From the NCBI GenBank assembly GCA_020832725.1, contig JAFIEC010000090.1:1-6632 (forward strand): a DNA stretch of 6,632 nucleotides, read 5' to 3'. Under the pieces are notes generated by a model. That model was given only the letters and a program-made list of their open reading frames with translations, had not been told where the DNA came from and did not search any database. Source of the DNA: Paracoccaceae bacterium. Lineage in GTDB: Bacteria; Pseudomonadota; Alphaproteobacteria; Rhodobacterales; Rhodobacteraceae. Made by a program: the position numbers and the translations under genes. This document shows, piece after piece, positions 1 through 6,409 of this stretch (position 1 is the stretch's first letter; each line of letters starts with the position of its first letter).

Positions 1-1159
1 CTGCCCCGTCCTGTGCCTGCTCCGAGGCAACGCTCTCGGGTCGGGGTCGGCTGGTCGGAAGCCGGGGTGCCGGGCCCGCTCCGGCCGGACGCGGGACGCG
101 CGTCCCGGGGGCATTGGACGCGGGGCCAGCCTGGGCGGAACGGGCCACCGAGACGACCTTGCGCCCTGCGGAATCGCTTGTCGCCGGGGGCGGCGGGGCA
201 AGGGCGGGCGCGGCTGGCGTGCCTGTAGCCGAAGGCGCGGCGGTGACCGAGAAACGCGCCCGTCGCGTGGCCAGTTCGGACCCATCACCCCGTGCCCCGT
301 CCTGGTCGTTCCCTGCGGGCGGGGCATCCCCGTCTGCGGGGCCATTCTGTGCGGTGCGGCGACTGGAAAAGGCGGGGGCGGGCCCGTCGGCGGATTGCCC
401 TTCAGTGACAGGCGAGGGCGCTGCGGATGCGTCGCCGGACGAGGTGGCGACGGCAGCGCCGCCGGTGTCCGGCTCTGGCCCGGTTGCCGCCTTGCCCGGG
501 GCCGGGTCGGGTTGCGCCAGGTTCCCGCCCGCGCCGGTGGGTGCCGCCCGCGCGCCGCCATTGGCTCCCCGGGTCAGCAATTCCGCCGGCGGCGGCGCGG
601 CGCTGCTGTCACTCACCTCGACAGGGGCCGCGTCGCGCTCGATCCCGGTGATGCCGCGTCGTTCGGCGGCCCGTGTCAGGCCCAGAAACGGCTCTCCGGC
701 AAAAGTCCCGCTCTCGGGCCGAGCGACAAAGCAGACGGGCGCGAGGCGATGGTTGGCCGCGAATTCCTCCGCCTCGGCCAGAGTCTCGCGGGCAACGACC
801 GCGACCTGGACAACCGGGCCCTCTCCCGACCAGTCGAAGACCAGATCCCCGACCCCATAGGGTGTGCGCCCGTCAAGGGCATGGGCGATCTGGGCACGGC
901 GGCTGTCTTCGTCGGGGCCGGGCGCTTCGATATCCAGATAGAGGATCTGGGAGTTCGGAATCACCAGCTTGACGCCAAAACCCTTGCCGCCCAGGCGCGC
1001 GGCGGTGGCACGCAGGCTGGCGAGGCTTTCGCCCAGGGCGGGATCGTCCAGATCGACCGTGCCCACCTCGACCCAGCCGCCATTGGCAGCGCGGCTCAGC
1101 AGGGTGATCCCTGCATGTCCGAGGTCGAGGGCGAAATCGGGTCTGAAGCTTGCGGTCAT
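1..1159 (-). CDS. Hypothetical protein with conserved N-terminal domain and Ala/Pro-rich tail (partial, C-terminus off window)
   Basis: The frame is open on the minus strand from an ATG at 1159 down to the window edge, giving 386 codons without a stop; the true length is unknown. The ATG is preceded by AGGA (1165-1168) with a 5-nt gap, which supports this start. Residues 1-165 look folded, with alternating hydrophobic strands: ALDLGHAGITLL near 10-20, KLVIPNSQILYLDIEAPGP at 64-82, a segment with RTPYGVGDLVFDWSGEGP at 98-115, and VAVVARETLAEAEEFA after that. From about residue 176 to the edge the sequence is low complexity, rich in Ala, Pro, Gly, Ser and Thr, and probably disordered. I recognise the N-terminus as a family common in Rhodobacterales; from memory, members are sometimes labelled 'translation initiation factor 2', but no GTPase motif is seen here. 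The 'DLG' opening followed by strands is loosely reminiscent of actin-like or PilM/GspL cytoplasmic folds, which is speculation. The coding call is firm; the function is unknown. Confidence 0.82.
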   Translation of the reverse strand, partial: MTASFRPDFALDLGHAGITLLSRAANGGWVEVGTVDLDDPALGESLASLRATAARLGGKGFGVKLVIPNSQILYLDIEAPGPDEDSRRAQIAHALDGRTPYGVGDLVFDWSGEGPVVQVAVVARETLAEAEEFAANHRLAPVCFVARPESGTFAGEPFLGLTRAAERRGITGIERDAAPVEVSDSSAAPPPAELLTRGANGGARAAPTGAGGNLAQPDPAPGKAATGPEPDTGGAAVATSSGDASAAPSPVTEGQSADGPAPAFSSRRTAQNGPADGDAPPAGNDQDGARGDGSELATRRARFSVTAAPSATGTPAAPALAPPPPATSDSAGRKVVSVARSAQAGPASNAPGTRVPRPAGAGPAPRLPTSRPRPESVASEQAQDGA

Positions 1160-1319
1160 CGGCGTCCTGATTACGCATTGCACAGGCTGCAGGAAAGAGC
1201 CCCGCACCCGCGACCGCCATGTTCTAGCAGGAAACCGCCGAGATCGGAAACACAGTTCTGCACGCGGCTTGTGCCATCACGCCCCGGCGCGCAGGCTGTT
1301 GCTGCATTGGGGAGGAAAG
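1160..1319. other. Divergent intergenic region, possible weak promoter
   Basis: This 160-bp stretch separates two divergently transcribed genes and must hold their promoters if each is transcribed on its own. On the minus strand a weak sigma-70-like pair can be read: TTTCCG (1245-1250) and TAGAAC (1221-1226) with an 18-bp spacer, about 60 nt upstream of the ATG at 1159. The match is poor enough to occur by chance. No convincing plus-strand promoter and no long palindrome were found. Confidence 0.25.
1311..1315 (+). promoter_or_regulatory. Ribosome binding site that fixes the SIMPL gene start
   Basis: GGAGG lies four bases before the ATG at 1320. It favours this start over far upstream in-frame ATGs (the frame is open from 969) and over the internal ATG at 1383, which would cut the signal peptide's N-region. 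Confidence 0.7.
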
Positions 1320-2075
1320 ATGGTGCACGCGAAACACAGGACATCCGGAGCAGGCTGGCGCGGCGCAGCGGTGCTCGTGGTCATGCTGGGCCTGTTGCTT
1401 GCCGGGCTGCCCGAGGGGTCCGCCCGCGCGAACGAGGCTCCGGCATCCCTGCCCTGCCTGGCGGTGCGGGCCGAGGGGGTGGTGCGCGCAGCGCCCGACA
1501 TGGCGCGGCTGAACGTGTCGGTGCGGGCCGAGGCCACCAGCGCCGGTGCCGCCATGCAGGACGTCGCCGCACGCGTGGCGCGCGTGCTTGCGGCGTTGGA
1601 GGAGGCGGGCATTCCGGCACGCGACATCCAGACTGCGGCGCTGTCACTGGGTCCGCGACATGAGCATCGTCCCGGCCAGCCCCCGCGGCTTGCCGGGTTC
1701 GAGGCGAACACCCGCATTGCGCTGCGGCTGAGCGATCTGGAGGCGGTGGGCGGCCTGATCGACTCGCTTGTGGCGGCGGGGGCGGAGGGGTTGTCCGGTC
1801 TCGCCTTCGATCTGGCGGACAGCACCGCGCCGATGGATGCCGCCCGCGAGAAAGCGGTGGCCGAGGGGCTGCGGCGCGCCCGCCTTCTGGCCGAGACCGC
1901 CGGGATGGCGCTTGGCCCCCTGCTGGAGCTGCGGGAAGAGAACGGGGCCCCGAGCTTTGCGCCGATGATGCGTGCCGAAGCGATGGCGGCGGATGGCGTA
2001 CCCCTCGCCCCCGGAGAGCTGGAGTTCCGTGCCACCGTCACGATGCGTTTTGCGCTGGTGCCGTACGGGGAGTGA
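1320..2075 (+). CDS. SIMPL-domain (DUF541, YggE-like) secreted protein
   Basis: This encodes 251 residues. The N-terminus is a classic Sec signal peptide: basic start (K5, R7, R14), a hydrophobic core at about 16-30 (AAVLVVMLGLLLAGL), and a likely signal peptidase I site after SARA at residue 37. The mature protein is one SIMPL domain (about 45-246). It opens with 'VRAEGVVRAAPDMARLNVSV', followed by a helix rich in Ala and Glu, then 'GIPARDIQTAALSL' (98-110), a pattern typical of the YggE/DUF541 family. A later segment with AREKAVAEGLRRARLLAE (175-192) and the final strand 'ELEFRATVTMRFAL' complete the domain. Family members are periplasmic or membrane-linked; E. coli YggE has been tied to lower oxidative stress, but no biochemical activity is established. 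The length fits a complete single-domain member. The gene starts divergently from the left-edge gene and converges on metY. It appears to be monocistronic. The family call is strong; the cellular role is unknown. Confidence 0.9.
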   Translation: MVHAKHRTSGAGWRGAAVLVVMLGLLLAGLPEGSARANEAPASLPCLAVRAEGVVRAAPDMARLNVSVRAEATSAGAAMQDVAARVARVLAALEEAGIPARDIQTAALSLGPRHEHRPGQPPRLAGFEANTRIALRLSDLEAVGGLIDSLVAAGAEGLSGLAFDLADSTAPMDAAREKAVAEGLRRARLLAETAGMALGPLLELREENGAPSFAPMMRAEAMAADGVPLAPGELEFRATVTMRFALVPYGE

Positions 2076-2078
2076 CGC

Positions 2079-2097
2079 TGAGGGCGCAACGCCCTCA
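2079..2097 (+). terminator. Hairpin just after the SIMPL gene, possible terminator
   Basis: An 8-bp perfect stem (2079-2086 with 2090-2097, TGAGGGCG/CGCCCTCA) closes a 3-nt CAA loop, starting 4 nt after the stop codon. No U tract follows, so it may be a weak or factor-assisted terminator or a 3'-end stabiliser, not a canonical intrinsic terminator. Confidence 0.5.
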
Positions 2098-2141
2098 AGA
2101 CATGAAATGTTCCACGCCAGGGCTGGTTGCGTTCCAGAATT

Positions 2142-2156
2142 ACAACCCAGGGTTGT
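2142..2156. repeat. 15-bp near-perfect palindrome
   Basis: ACAACCCAGGGTTGT has 7-bp arms around one central base. It has the size and symmetry of a dimeric regulator's operator, but it lies between two convergent gene ends, where an operator is not expected. An imperfect relative (CCAGGGCTGGTTG) begins at 2117. The role is unknown. Confidence 0.4.
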
Positions 2157-2163
2157 TGATCGC

Positions 2164-2191
2164 CATTTGGTGACCTGCGTATCGCCAAATG
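2164..2191. repeat. Inverted repeat in convergent intergenic region
   Basis: The arms 2164-2173 (CATTTGGTGA) and 2182-2191 (TCGCCAAATG) form a 10-bp stem with one G-T wobble and an 8-nt loop. It sits directly beyond the metY terminator as seen from metY, so in that transcript it would be a second, downstream hairpin. It could act as a back-up transcription barrier. Confidence 0.45.
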
Positions 2192-2220
2192 AAACGGCCC
2201 GGCACTTCGACCGGGCCGCA
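2186..2220 (-). terminator. Intrinsic terminator of metY
   Basis: Read on the minus strand, an 8-bp GC-only stem (CGGCCCGG at 2218-2211 with CCGGGCCG at 2202-2195) and an 8-nt loop are followed at once by the T-rich run TTTCATTT. It begins 17 nt after the metY stop codon. This is the standard layout of a Rho-independent terminator. Confidence 0.75.
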
Positions 2221-2234
2221 TGCGTGCTGGCGCG

Positions 2235-3527
2235 TCAGGCGGAGGCCTTGGCCAGTGCCTGATCGAGATCGGCGATCAGATCGTCGGGATCCTCGATTCC
2301 GATGGACAGCCGGACCACGTCGGGTGCGGCACCGGCGGCGACCTGCTGAGCCTCTGTCAACTGGCGGTGGGTCGTCGATGCCGAATGGATGATCAGCGAG
2401 CGTGTATCGCCGAGGTTCGCGACATGGCTGAACAGCTCCAGGCTGTCGATCAGCTTCACGCAGCCGTCATAGCCGGCCTTGAGCGAGAAGGTGAACAGCG
2501 CCCCCGCGCCCTTGGGGCAGATGCGCGGCACCCGCGCATTGTAGGGCGAGGAGGGCAGCCCGGCATAGGTGACATAGGCCACGCGGGGATCGCGCTCCAG
2601 CCAGCTGGCCACCTTGACCGCGTTTTCCACATGGCGCTGCATCCGCAGGCTGAGCGTCTCGATGCCCATCAGCGTGTAATGCGCACCTTGCGGGTTCATC
2701 GTCATGCCAAGGTCGCGCAGGCCGATGGCGATCCCGTGGAAGGTAAAGGCCAGCGCCCCGAAGGTCTCGTGGAACTTCAGCCCGTGATAGGCAGGCTCGG
2801 GTTCGGAGAGCGAGGGGAACTTGCCGGATGCCGACCAGTCGAACCGCCCCGAATCCACGATGGCACCGCCCGTCACGGTGCCGTTACCGGTGAGGTACTT
2901 GGTGGTCGAATGCACCACCAGGGTCGCACCATGATCGATGGGGCGGCAGAGATAGGGCGTCGCGGAAGTGTTGTCGACGATCAGCGGCAGGCCTGCCTCG
3001 TCGGCCACGGCGGCCACGGCGTCGAGATCGGTGATGTAGCCGCCCGGGTTGGCGATCGACTCGCAGAAGATGGCGCGGGTATCGTCATCGATGGCGGCCC
3101 GCAGGGCGTCCAGATCGTCGAAATCGACAAAAGTCGCCGACCAGCCAAAGCGCCGGATCGTCTGTGTGAACTGGGTCACGGTGCCGCCGTAAAGCCGGGT
3201 GGAGGCGATGAGGTTGCGCCCCGGGCCCATCAGCGGAAACAGCGCCATGATCTGTGCCGCGTGCCCCGACGAGCAGCAGACTGCGCCCGCGCCCCCCTCC
3301 AGCGCCGCGATCCGTTCCTGGAGCACCGCGACCGTGGGGTTGGTCAGCCGCGAATAGATGAAGCCGACTTCCTGAAGGTTGAACAGGGCCGCCGCATGGT
3401 CGGAATCGCGAAAGACAAAGGCGGTGCTCTGGTAGATCGGGGTCTGGCGGGCGCCGGTGGCCGGATCGGGGCGGCTGCCCGCGTGGACCTGAAGCGTGTC
3501 GAAACCGTAGGCGGGTGCGTCGGGCAT
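2235..3527 (-). CDS. metY: O-acetylhomoserine sulfhydrylase (O-acetylhomoserine aminocarboxypropyltransferase)
   Basis: The 430-residue product is a cytosolic PLP enzyme of the Cys/Met metabolism (fold type I) family. It is expected to join sulfide to O-acetylhomoserine to give homocysteine and acetate, the direct sulfhydrylation route to methionine. Motifs seen: the N-terminal 'FDTLQVHAG' typical of the family; 'YSRLTNPT' at 58-65, whose Tyr and Arg contact the PLP phosphate of the neighbouring subunit; 'SSGHAAQ' near 86-92; D185 in 'IVDNTSATP', pairing with the PLP ring nitrogen; and K210 in 'HSTTKYLTGNG', the Schiff-base lysine. The C-terminal 'VRLSIGIEDPDDLI' carries the usual substrate-carboxylate Arg. 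The length of about 430 matches MetY and is longer than typical MetB or MetZ (about 380-400), so O-succinylhomoserine use is less likely though not excluded. The start is supported by GGAGG 5 nt upstream. The gene stands alone and ends in an intrinsic terminator. Confidence 0.93.
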   Translation of the reverse strand: MPDAPAYGFDTLQVHAGSRPDPATGARQTPIYQSTAFVFRDSDHAAALFNLQEVGFIYSRLTNPTVAVLQERIAALEGGAGAVCCSSGHAAQIMALFPLMGPGRNLIASTRLYGGTVTQFTQTIRRFGWSATFVDFDDLDALRAAIDDDTRAIFCESIANPGGYITDLDAVAAVADEAGLPLIVDNTSATPYLCRPIDHGATLVVHSTTKYLTGNGTVTGGAIVDSGRFDWSASGKFPSLSEPEPAYHGLKFHETFGALAFTFHGIAIGLRDLGMTMNPQGAHYTLMGIETLSLRMQRHVENAVKVASWLERDPRVAYVTYAGLPSSPYNARVPRICPKGAGALFTFSLKAGYDGCVKLIDSLELFSHVANLGDTRSLIIHSASTTHRQLTEAQQVAAGAAPDVVRLSIGIEDPDDLIADLDQALAKASA

Positions 3528-3860
3528 TCTGTCCTCCCTCGTGGATGCGCGCGGAGGCTAGTCGATCGCGCCCGGCCCGTCCATCGGCCCCGGGGGACGC
3601 AACGACGGAAAGGAGGCAGGTGCACATCGGAACGAAGCCCGTGAACCTGGGCCCGAAGGCCGGGGCTGTTCAGGCACGTGTTCCCCACAGCGGGGCGAAA
3701 TCGGAATTGTTGTCCCCGGGACGAAGGCCCTGCGCGACCCGGGCCGGTCGCATGCCGGCAAAAGCGCGCCCGTGCCGCAGCCAGGCCGGGCCTCGGCCCT
3801 TTTCCAGCGGGCCGCCACCTGCTACCTGCAAGGCCTGTGACGGCACGCCCGGAGACGCCA
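3528..3860. other. Divergent intergenic region between metY and the VOC-lolCD operon
   Basis: This 333-bp region lies between two divergent start codons and should contain both promoters. I looked on the minus strand for a SAM-II-type leader, which precedes some alphaproteobacterial methionine genes, and did not recognise one. No convincing -35/-10 pair was found on either strand. A small GGCC-CGAA-GGCC hairpin (3650-3661) is present, which reads as a TTCG tetraloop on the metY strand. A strong Shine-Dalgarno-like AAAGGAGG (3609-3616) precedes a GTG at 3620; the 92-codon frame it would open (to 3898) is Arg/Pro/Ala-rich, resembles no family I know and overlaps the VOC start, so it is not called as a gene. 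Confidence 0.5.
3533..3537 (-). promoter_or_regulatory. Ribosome binding site of metY
   Basis: On the minus strand GGAGG ends five bases before the ATG at 3527, confirming that start. Confidence 0.75.
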
Positions 3861-4274
3861 ATGCCCACGCCCTTTCATCTTGCGCTGAATGTCGATGATC
3901 TGGACGCCGCCCGCACCTTCTATGGCGAGGTGCTGGGCTGTGCCGTAGGCCGCTCCACCGACACCTGGGTGGATTTCGATTTCTTCGGTCATCAGCTCTC
4001 GCTGCATCTGGGCCCCCTGCTGGAGACCCGGGCCACCGGCCGCGTCGGGGAGCATATGGTGCCCATGCCCCATTTCGGCCTCGTGCTGTCCCTGCCCGAG
4101 TGGGAGGCGCTGGCCGCACGGCTGCAGGCGGCCGGTACGGCCTTTGTCATCCCGCCCCAGACCCGCTTTGCCGGCGAGCCCGGAGAGCAGCGCACCATGT
4201 TCTTCCGGGATCCGGCCGGCAACCCGATCGAGGTGAAGGGCTATGCCGAGATGTCCGGCATCTTCGCGGCCTGA
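3861..4274 (+). CDS. VOC-superfamily (glyoxalase/bleomycin-resistance/extradiol dioxygenase fold) protein
   Basis: This 137-residue protein has the paired beta-alpha-beta-beta-beta layout of the vicinal oxygen chelate fold. The first module (about 4-52) begins 'FHLALNVDDLDAARTFYGEVLG'-like (H6 onward), and the second (about 68-128) runs from 'PHFGLVLSLPEWEALAARL' to 'FFRDPAGNPIEVKGY'. H6, H71 and E124 fall at the places that hold the 2-His-1-carboxylate metal site in this superfamily, so it is probably a metalloenzyme, although no substrate can be named. The frame is open upstream to 3678, but the upstream residues are low complexity; ATG 3861 has GGAG (3851-3854) six bases before it and begins exactly at the conserved first strand. 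The stop (4272-4274) abuts the lolC-type start codon, so the two are almost certainly co-transcribed and possibly translationally coupled. The link to lipoprotein export is positional only. Alternatives are glyoxalase-like or antibiotic-binding proteins of the same fold. Confidence 0.85.
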   Translation: MPTPFHLALNVDDLDAARTFYGEVLGCAVGRSTDTWVDFDFFGHQLSLHLGPLLETRATGRVGEHMVPMPHFGLVLSLPEWEALAARLQAAGTAFVIPPQTRFAGEPGEQRTMFFRDPAGNPIEVKGYAEMSGIFAA

Positions 4275-5558
4275 ATGATGCGCGCGCGCCCCTTTGCCGC
4301 CTTCGAGTGGATGATCGCCTGGCGCTACCTGCGCGCCCGACGCGCCGAAGGCGGGGTCAGCGCGATGACGTGGATTTCATTCATCGGCATCATGCTGGCG
4401 GTTTTCGCCCTGATTGCGACGCTGGCCGTGCGCTCGGGGTTTCGGCATGAGTTCGTGGGCACGATCCTCGGGGCCAATGCCCATGCCACGATCCACGCCG
4501 CGGTGCGTGTCACCGAGGAGGGGCGCACAACCCGCGCCATCGAGGATTACACCGCCTGGGCCGAGCGGCTGGCCGCCGTACCCGGCGTAACCCGGGCAGC
4601 CCCGCTGGTGCGCGGGCAGGTCATGGCGGCGGCACAGGGGCGCAACGCGGGTGTCGAGGTCTTTGGCATCGCGCCCGGTGATCTGGTGACCATACCGCTT
4701 GTCGCCCGGCCCGAGGTGGCGATCGGGTCGATCGACGATTTCCCCGGGGGCATCGCCATCGGCACCGGGGTCGCACGCGAGCTGGGCCTGACGGTGGGCG
4801 ATTCCGTGCGGCTGATCTCTCCCGACGGGGTGCGTACCCCCTTCGGCACCAGTCCAAGGGTGCAGGCCTTCGAGGTGGTGTACATCTTCGGCGTGGGCCG
4901 CTGGGATATCGACCGCACCCGCGTCTACATGCCGTTCGAGCTGGCCCAGGCGTATTTCAACCGCGAAGGCGCGGCCGACGAGATCGAGGTGATGCTGGCC
5001 GACCCCGACGCGGTCGATGCGCTGGCCTACCGGCTGATCACGGCGGCGGGGCCGGGCGCGCTGGTCTGGACATGGCGCGATTCGTCGGGGGCCTTCCTGC
5101 GCGCCCTCGAGATGGAAGACAACGTGATGTTCGTCATCCTCTCGATCCTCGTGCTGATCGCCTCGATGAACATTGTCTCGGGGCTGATCATGCTGGTGAA
5201 GAACAAGGGCCGCGACATCGGCATCCTGCGGACGATGGGCCTGACCGAGGGCGCTGTCCTGCGGATCTTCTTCATCTGCGGCTCTGCGGTGGGGGTTGCC
5301 GGAACAATCGCCGGCGTGGTGCTGGGCTGCCTCTTCGTGATCTACATCGATCCGATCTTCGAGGCCGTGAACCTGATCGCGGGCGGCGGGGTCTGGGATC
5401 CGTCGGTGCGCTTCCTGTCGGATCTCCCCGCAAGGCTGGAGCTGCGCGACGTCGCCTCGGCGGTGGGCCTGTCGCTGACGCTGTCCTTTGTGGTGACGAT
5501 CTTTCCGGCCCGGCGCGCGGCACGGATGAACCCGGTCGAGGCGCTGCGCTATGAATGA
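4275..5558 (+). CDS. lolC: Lipoprotein-releasing ABC transporter permease, LolC/LolE family
   Basis: This encodes 427 residues, close to the usual 400-430 for the family. An N-terminal amphipathic segment ('FEWMIAWRYLRARR', 10-23) precedes TM1 (about 33-54). A large periplasmic MacB-like domain follows (about 55-280), then TM2 (284-307), TM3 (330-356) and TM4 (394-411), giving the four-helix FtsX/MacB topology. The cytoplasmic 'KNKGRDIGILRTMGLT' (309-324) is the coupling helix region that contacts the ATPase, and the C-terminus 'ARRAARMNPVEALRYE' is diagnostic. In the Lol system the permease takes mature lipoproteins from the outer leaflet of the inner membrane and passes them to LolA. The start ATG directly follows the VOC stop with no clear Shine-Dalgarno, suggesting coupling; a second in-frame ATG (4278) is also possible. 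The 3' end overlaps lolD by 8 bp. Only one permease gene is seen, so the complex may be a homodimer (LolF-like), unlike the E. coli LolC/LolE heterodimer. Confidence 0.92.
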   Translation: MMRARPFAAFEWMIAWRYLRARRAEGGVSAMTWISFIGIMLAVFALIATLAVRSGFRHEFVGTILGANAHATIHAAVRVTEEGRTTRAIEDYTAWAERLAAVPGVTRAAPLVRGQVMAAAQGRNAGVEVFGIAPGDLVTIPLVARPEVAIGSIDDFPGGIAIGTGVARELGLTVGDSVRLISPDGVRTPFGTSPRVQAFEVVYIFGVGRWDIDRTRVYMPFELAQAYFNREGAADEIEVMLADPDAVDALAYRLITAAGPGALVWTWRDSSGAFLRALEMEDNVMFVILSILVLIASMNIVSGLIMLVKNKGRDIGILRTMGLTEGAVLRIFFICGSAVGVAGTIAGVVLGCLFVIYIDPIFEAVNLIAGGGVWDPSVRFLSDLPARLELRDVASAVGLSLTLSFVVTIFPARRAARMNPVEALRYE

Positions 5559-6246
5559 CGGCAATGCCGCCCTCGCCCTGCGTCTGGAGGGAATCGTCAA
5601 GACCTACAACCCCGGCCGTCCCGGCGCGGTGCAGGTGCTTCGCGGAGCCAGCCTTGCCATCGCACCCGGCGAGATGGTCGCGCTGGTGGCACCTTCGGGG
5701 GCTGGCAAGTCCACGCTGCTGCATATCGCGGGGCTGCTGGACACACCCGACTCGGGTGATGTGGAGATCGCCGGGACCCGTGCGGTGGGCCTGAAGGACC
5801 AGGCCCGCACCCGTCTGCGCCGGGAGGCGGTGGGGTTCGTCTATCAGTTCCACCATCTGTTGCCGGAGTTTTCGGCACTGGAGAATGTCGCGCTGCCCTG
5901 CCGCGCGGCCGGTCTCTCCCGCGCCGACGCCGAGGCCCGCGCGCGGGACCTTCTCGAGGGGGTGGGGCTGGCCTCGCGGCTGGGGCACAGGCCTGCCGCC
6001 CTGTCAGGGGGCGAGCAGCAGCGCGTGGCGCTGTGCCGGGCGCTGGCCAACCGGCCCCGGCTCCTGCTGGCGGACGAGCCGACGGGCAACCTTGACCCGA
6101 CGACTTCGGGCGCGGTCTTCGAGACCCTGATGGGCCTTATCCGCAACGAGGGGCTGGCCGCGCTGGTGGCGACGCACAACATGGATCTGGCCGCCCGAAT
6201 GGACCACGCCCTGCGTCTGGAAGAGGGGCGGCTGGTCCCGGCCTGA
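5551..6246 (+). CDS. lolD: Lipoprotein-releasing system ATP-binding protein LolD
   Basis: This 231-residue ABC ATPase drives the lipoprotein-releasing complex from the cytoplasmic side. All nucleotide-binding motifs are present: Walker A 'APSGAGKST' (47-55, K53), Q-loop Q99 in 'FVYQFHHLLPEFSALENV', ABC signature 'LSGGEQQRVA' (151-160), Walker B 'LLLADEPTGNLD' (171-182, catalytic E176) and the H-loop His at 209 ('VATHNMDLA'). The 'FHHLLPEFSALENV' stretch and the 'DEPTGNLD' form are typical of the LolD/MacB group of importer-like ATPases. The first Walker A glycine is Ala here (A47), a tolerated change. The ATG lies inside the last codons of the permease (8-bp overlap, ATGAATGA), with GAGG at 5538-5541, so translation of the two is probably coupled and subunit output matched. 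MacB-type or other LolD-family ATPases are the alternative, but the adjacent LolC/E permease settles the role. Confidence 0.94.
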   Translation: MNDGNAALALRLEGIVKTYNPGRPGAVQVLRGASLAIAPGEMVALVAPSGAGKSTLLHIAGLLDTPDSGDVEIAGTRAVGLKDQARTRLRREAVGFVYQFHHLLPEFSALENVALPCRAAGLSRADAEARARDLLEGVGLASRLGHRPAALSGGEQQRVALCRALANRPRLLLADEPTGNLDPTTSGAVFETLMGLIRNEGLAALVATHNMDLAARMDHALRLEEGRLVPA

Positions 6247-6364
6247 CGGGACGGGTCCGGCTGCGCCCGCGCGCCGCATCAGAACCAGACAGAGGACCGC
6301 CCGCCTGTGGCGCTCAGTCTTTGGGTGGGGCAGGGCGCGTGCGTTGTTCTCCGATGCTCCGGAT

Positions 6365-6390
6365 GGTGCCGTGCGCCGTGTCGTGGCACC
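6365..6390. repeat. Inverted repeat between convergent lolD and right-edge gene
   Basis: GGTGCC (6365-6370) pairs with GGCACC (6385-6390); two wobble pairs and one G-C pair extend the stem inward to an 8-nt loop. It lies between two convergent gene ends, where a shared terminator is expected, but no T tract follows on either strand. I see no better terminator in 6247-6409. Confidence 0.3.
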
Positions 6391-6409
6391 CCACCCGCGA
6401 GAACCGGCC

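Noticed and set aside
395..1663. A 422-codon plus-strand frame opposite the left-edge gene
   Set aside because: It is codon-for-codon antisense to the minus-strand frame whose N-terminus reads as a folded protein with an RBS; it also runs through the intergenic region into the SIMPL gene.
1277..2221. A 314-codon minus-strand frame opposite the SIMPL gene
   Set aside because: It is Ser/Arg/Ala-rich, has no family features, and overlaps a gene with a clear signal peptide, RBS and domain.
2220..3644. A 474-codon open frame on the plus strand opposite metY
   Set aside because: It is antisense to a gene with all PLP-enzyme motifs and its translation resembles no protein family; long antisense frames are common in GC-rich DNA.
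3528..3860. Possible SAM-type riboswitch upstream of metY
   Set aside because: Methionine genes in this group can carry SAM-II leaders, but I could not recognise the conserved pseudoknot sequence on the minus strand here.
4377..5600. A 407-codon open frame on the minus strand opposite lolC
   Set aside because: The translation is rich in His, Asp, Arg and Gln with no hydrophobic core, a typical antisense shadow of a GC-rich membrane protein gene.
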